NCBI GenBank assembly: GCA_001931875.2 | Contig: MSJH02000102.1 | Span: forward strand, 1-11,842 | Direction: 5' to 3' | Length of the DNA: 11,842 nucleotides | Origin: Byssochlamys sp. IMV 00236 | Lineage: Eukaryota; Ascomycota; Eurotiomycetes; Eurotiales; Thermoascaceae | In this document: positions 8,843 to 11,842 of the stretch, piece by piece | Layout of the letters: each line of letters begins with the position of its first letter | How positions within the stretch are numbered: position 1 is the stretch's first letter | The notes under the pieces: model-generated | Databases searched by the model: none | Told to the model about the DNA's origin: nothing | Seen by the model: the letters and a program-made list of their open reading frames with translations, nothing else | Program-made: the position numbers and the translations under genes

Positions 8843-8912
8843 TCTCTCTCTCTCTCGATTTTATCATGGGACCTATCTATTTTACAATATAATAAAAGAG
8901 AGAGAGGGAGAG
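8843..8912. repeat. TC/AG hairpin
   Basis: (TC)7 at 8843-8856, then GA, then TTTTAT at 8859-8864 faces ATAAAA at 8892-8897 followed by (GA)-rich sequence to about 8912. ATAAAA pairs with TTTTAT, and the GA tract pairs with the TC tract across a two-base bulge, around a 27-nt loop. It may be a folded UTR element or simply two simple-sequence runs in opposite orientation. Confidence 0.6.
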
Positions 8913-9145
8913 GCTATGAATCCTTTACAAGTGAGTTATTTTGCGGAGCTACGTCAGCTTGATGAGTAGGAAGATAGATCTACAATGGTCTTATTCTATT
9001 AATAAAGCGACACTACTTTTACTTGATGTTCTTTGTGTACTTTTATCCGTTCTAAGCCGCTTAACTAGTTACTTTAGCTGTCTACGATCTTACTTTTTAA
9101 CTTTCTATTGCGGAGATTTGTACGACCTCAAAATGAAAAATGTGT

Positions 9146-9195
9146 AGGGTTTCCAAAAAATTTTTACCCTTTCTATCATTGGTGTAGAACCAATG
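9146..9195. repeat. Two adjacent small palindromes
   Basis: AGGGT at 9146-9150 faces ACCCT at 9166-9170 across an A6T5 centre. Seven bases later, CATTGGT (9177-9183) and ACCAATG (9189-9195) form a perfect 7-bp stem with a GTAGA loop. On the minus strand they lie 140-190 nt past the F-box gene's stop codon and beyond its likely polyadenylation signal, so a role in transcription termination is possible but unproven. Confidence 0.55.
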
Positions 9196-9276
9196 TTTAA
9201 TAACAGAACAGTTCTCGTTTATATTTACAGAGAAAGCAAGAGGCGTCTTTTAGAAAATCATGAATAATTGCAATTT

Positions 9277-9282
9277 TTTATT
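9277..9282 (-). terminator. Polyadenylation signal of the F-box gene
   Basis: TTTATT on the plus strand reads AATAAA on the minus strand, 52 nt past the TAA stop at 9334-9336. It is the only close match in the first 100 nt of the 3' flank. Confidence 0.5.
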
Positions 9283-9333
9283 AGGTTTACGGGATTACCC
9301 GGCGACGTGTTTAATTTATCCAAGGGATAAAAT

Positions 9334-11153
9334 TTACCTTCGCCTAACCGTGCGTCTGCATTCGACCACGTTTCTTCCTAGCTGCTCCTTCGCCCATTGT
9401 ACAGCATCCGATTGTATATAGTTGCAGTCATTCATTATTAGTTTTTTCAATGAGCCTTTTTGACTGTCTATTAGCTTTTTGATTCCGGCTCCCGTAATGA
9501 CCATATTTTGCGAAATATCTAATCTTTTAAGCTTGTTGACATGGCAAAAACTAGCCAAGACTGTATCGTTCAGTCCTTGACAGTGAGTAAGTTTCAAATC
9601 CTCCAAATTTGAGCAGGCATTTATGATAGATATAAGATCATCTTCATCAATATCAAAAACAGAAGTCAAATGTAGCGTGCGTAACTGACCAAGACCACCA
9701 GGTAATGAAGCCACACGAGAAAGTACAGGACCAACACCAGTGACATTGGTAAAAATCATAGTCTCGACAGCTTTGGGTGAGATGAATGGTATAATATGCC
9801 TTGCGGGTGTAAGAGCTAATGAGCTCACACTAAAATGTCGCACTTGCACACCACTTGCATTCTCAGACAGAGGTGTTCGGGTAATATGGTGACGAAAGCC
9901 CATCGAAAGCGATTCCAATTGTGGACAGTGGGTGGCTAAAAGATAGTGTAATTTGTTAAAGTCGACGGTAGCATCTGCAAATTCGAATATGCGTAGTTTT
10001 GGAAAATAACAGAATAACTTCTCCCCCATTGTCATAAACACGCTAACGTTTGTCTGCAGTTCTACTCGAAAATCTTCCACTTGTGTTGGATAAGGCTCTA
10101 GTTTCATAAATTCTGTTTCAAGAAATAGCTTATTGTCCATCATGGGAGCAATTCCTTTGATAGAAACACGCTTTAGTTTGGTACACATCTTTAGTACATC
10201 CTTAAATATATCGTAAAAACTAATGCCTAAGCTTCCATCCAAGTTCAAATAGACAAGATGCTTTCCCATGAGCCGAAGCGCACGTAAAAACAATGTGTGA
10301 GGCAAAACACAATGCTTAAATTCTAGTATAAAAGTCAATAACTGCTGCTATTCTCCCTTCTTTTTTTACCTAATGTCTCTATGTATTGACAGTCTTCAGA
10401 AATTATCAAGTTCAGCACCTTTTCCATCATGTTTTGCTCCATATCCGATAGTGCCAATCGTCTTATATGTCGTCCTTTTGCATAAGACATGTATCTCTTA
10501 ATCGTATGCTGGCTGACTCCTCGGTTTCCAAAGTCAAGATTTTGCCACATGCCATTCCAGTCTAGAGCAAACTGTCGCCAACGCTTAGATACTGCCATAC
10601 ATTGTACGCGTCTGTCGAACGAAAGATATGAAAATATCATGGCCTTGACGTCGTATGGAAGAATAGCCATAAAGTCAAGACCCTTGGGTGGTGACAGAGC
10701 CCTTTCTGCACTTGTCTTCATGGTCATGATCACGCTATATCGTTTATCGTCCGGTTTGACTCTTTCCAAGGCAGTGGCGTATGTTTTGATGGCAGCTTTA
10801 TATTTCTTTTGCAAAGAAAGTAACTTGCCTGCACGCAAGTAACCTCGAGCATCAGTAGGTGCAGCATGGATCGTCTTTTTGGCATCAGCTAATGCTGAAG
10901 GATAATCTCCCAACTTTTCATAACATGCAGATCGACAGTCAAGAATAGTTGCATGATCTGGTTCAAGTGTCAATGCGCGAGTAAAAAGAGCCACAGCTTC
11001 ATCAAATTTCGACTGTTTGAATGCGTCTTGTGCATCCATAAACACTTTGCGCCACAACTCAGTAGATGAAGAATAGGGATTGTATGTCGTGCTTGTCTTT
11101 TGTTTCTTTTCTGATGACTCTCCTTGAGTGGCTGATTGCTTCCTTTTGAACAT
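9334..11153 (-). CDS. pof3: TPR / F-box / LRR protein, Dia2/Pof3-like SCF receptor
   Basis: Exons are 11153-10370 and 10322-9334, with a 47-nt GT-AG intron (10369-10323). They join in phase (DCQYIETL-E-FKHC) to give 590 residues. The N-terminus is basic (KRKQ at 3-6, KKQK at 16-19), a plausible nuclear signal. Three TPR units follow at about 34-136 (KFDEAVALFTRALTLEPD; GDYPSALADAKKTIHAAPTD; KKYKAAIKTYATALE). The F-box is at about 159-207 (ILPYDVKAMIFSYLSFD, AVSKRWRQ, MWQNLDF), the Skp1-binding segment. Irregular LRRs fill about 225-575, clearest near the end (NLEDLKLTHCQGLND, LKRLDISQN, LKKLIMNDCNYI). This domain order is that of budding-yeast Dia2 and fission-yeast Pof3, which tether SCF to the replisome by the TPRs and drive Mcm7 ubiquitylation and helicase unloading. 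Orthology here is inferred from architecture, not from a search. Its cullin partner should be regulated by the CAND1 encoded nearby. It could instead be another TPR-F-box paralogue. Confidence 0.85.
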
Positions 11154-11399
11154 TGCTGAGATTGAAGAACAAAGACAGGAACTCGAATTAATTATTTTAA
11201 TACAAGTATATGTTAGGTAACATCAACAACTGTGTATACTTTTACAGTATATAGTAGGTACAGCTTCTTGCAATAATCTTGTGCTTGTCTACGGGCTGAA
11301 CTACCGCTTTTCTTGAGATTCTGAGAATTACTGACATAATGATATGTTGTAAAACGTGGCGCCTACTTCTCTGTCGGCTGTTTGGGCCATAACCGATAA
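11154..11399. other. Upstream flank of the F-box gene
   Basis: On the minus strand the 30 bases before the ATG are pyrimidine-rich (CCTGTCTTTGTTCTTC), resembling the other two leaders, and an AT-rich TATTAAAATAATTAATT lies about 35-50 nt upstream, the best TATA candidate. A 61-codon minus-strand frame at 11242-11427 shows no domain. The part from about 11280 may belong to the transposase scrap described next. Confidence 0.4.
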
Positions 11400-11640
11400 C
11401 AATACCCTCCGGAAATGAGCATATCAACCTCGAATTGTGTTATTATCGCTCAATCCATAAAGAAACGGAGGCCAAGTGTAATATCATCTGGACAAAAGAA
11501 GTCAAGTCGATCACGGCGTGATCTACAATATGATGAAAGCTGTTCTTGGTAGACGATCTACAGATAACTGGCAGATTGGTTCTCGAAAAATGTATGAATT
11601 GTTTGAAAAGACGAGACCGGCAACTTGAAGCATACTCGAT
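11400..11640 (+). pseudogene. Probable remnant of a Tc1-type transposase (N-terminal HTH part)
   Basis: A frame open from 11400 to TAG 11550-11552 reads PEMSISTSNCV, IAQSIKKRRPSVISSGQKK, then SRRDLQYDES. The order helix-turn-helix-like SISTSxxxxIAQS, basic linker, (G)RPSVIS matches the second HTH and linker that I know from Tc1/mariner transposases of Mucorales. After the first stop the same frame continues with in-frame stops (TIYR, LADWFSKN and so on), and the catalytic DDE part is absent before the window ends. It points away from the F-box gene. It is surely non-functional if it is a transposase. The family call rests on about 30 residues and memory alone, so chance similarity is not excluded. 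A perfect GATCAC-GGC-GTGATC palindrome lies inside at 11509-11523. Confidence 0.38.
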
Positions 11641-11807
11641 GTAATTGGCATAATCAATTGCTTATATTTGATTCAAATATATGCCTTTATAGCCAGGCAG
11701 GCATCAGTAGGAAAGTCTTTCATTAACTAAATAGTAACCGTGTCTTTTTTTAAGGAGTTTTCCCCAAAAAAATAACCCCCAATGACAACCGCGGGACTTG
11801 TAAAAGG
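11641..11807. other. AT-rich right flank with a small palindrome
   Basis: No gene seen. TATATTTG (11663-11670) and CAAATATA (11674-11681) form an 8-bp stem with an ATT loop. The rest is AT-rich with short T, A and C runs leading into the terminal homopolymer. Confidence 0.5.

Positions 11808-11842
<35 letters not shown>
11808..11842 (+). repeat. A35 run at the window end
   Basis: Thirty-five A close the window, preceded by TAAAAGG. The true length is unknown because the sequence stops inside it. A contig that ends in a homopolymer usually reflects an assembly limit rather than biology. Confidence 0.9.

Larger units (their letters stand above)
8289..9276. other. Intergenic stretch with repeats, no convincing gene
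   Basis: This separates the arrestin promoter from the 3' end of the F-box gene. Short open frames at 8636-8818 (-), 8745-8969 (+) and 8941-9147 (+) overlap, show no domain and have AT-rich, non-coding texture. The stretch does hold an A14 run (8390-8403), an interrupted inverted repeat (8432-8527), a 12-bp direct repeat (8534-8571), a TC/AG hairpin (8843-8912) and two small palindromes (9146-9195). I found no tRNA with matched A and B boxes. Confidence 0.5.

Noticed and set aside
8636..9147. Short frames at 8636-8818 (-), 8745-8969 (+) and 8941-9147 (+) as small genes.
   Set aside because: They overlap on opposite strands or frames, include simple repeats and show no protein-like pattern.
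9146..9170. AGGGTTT-like sequence as an interstitial telomere repeat.
   Set aside because: Only a single unit is present, not a tandem array.
10489..10842. A 117-codon plus-strand open frame.
   Set aside because: It is antisense to the TPR and F-box part of the F-box gene and has no recognisable fold.
11509..11523. GATCAC-GGC-GTGATC as an operator or origin site.
   Set aside because: A 6-bp stem is common by chance, and it sits inside the presumed transposase scrap with no second copy.
1..11842. CRISPR arrays, bacterial operons, phage or viral genes.
   Set aside because: No regularly spaced repeats, no ribosome-binding-site gene chains and no viral hallmark proteins. The genes are spliced and eukaryotic.

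Overview
The window looks like the end of a contig from an early-diverging filamentous fungus, most likely Mucoromycota/Mucorales. It is AT-rich and eukaryotic, with very short introns (mostly 46-63 nt, several with CTAAC-like branch sites), pyrimidine-rich leaders before start codons and AATAAA signals after stop codons. The proteins are fungal in type, and the cullin regulator is strikingly close to its animal counterpart. The phylum call is inference; no search was run.

Layout. Positions 1-1851 are mostly non-coding, with a possible decayed gene at about 655-1300. Positions 1852-6701 (+) hold a complete 18-exon CAND1/TIP120 gene; joining the exons gives 1290 residues in one continuous frame. 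Its 3' end meets a convergent single-exon alpha-arrestin gene (8239 down to 6851, - strand, 462 aa) with 149 bp between the stop codons. An intergenic stretch of about 1.1 kb (8240-9333) carries several inverted and direct repeats but no convincing gene. Next comes a two-exon TPR/F-box/LRR gene (11153 down to 9334, - strand, 590 aa) with the domain order of yeast Dia2 and fission yeast Pof3. The last 690 bp hold a probable scrap of a Tc1-type transposase, and the window ends in a run of 35 A.

Function. All three intact genes belong to the ubiquitin system. CAND1 exchanges substrate receptors on cullin-RING ligases. The F-box protein is such a receptor, predicted to serve the replisome. The arrestin carries PY motifs expected to recruit a NEDD4/Rsp5-type ligase to membrane cargo. 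CAND1 and the F-box protein should act on the same SCF pool. Whether their linkage is conserved or accidental cannot be told from one window.

The most unusual sequence features are an uninterrupted A51 run inside CAND1 intron 4, which doubles an otherwise normal-sized intron, a weak GTTCAA donor at CAND1 intron 1, and an interrupted long-arm inverted repeat at 8432-8527. I found no clear evidence of a wholly new system.
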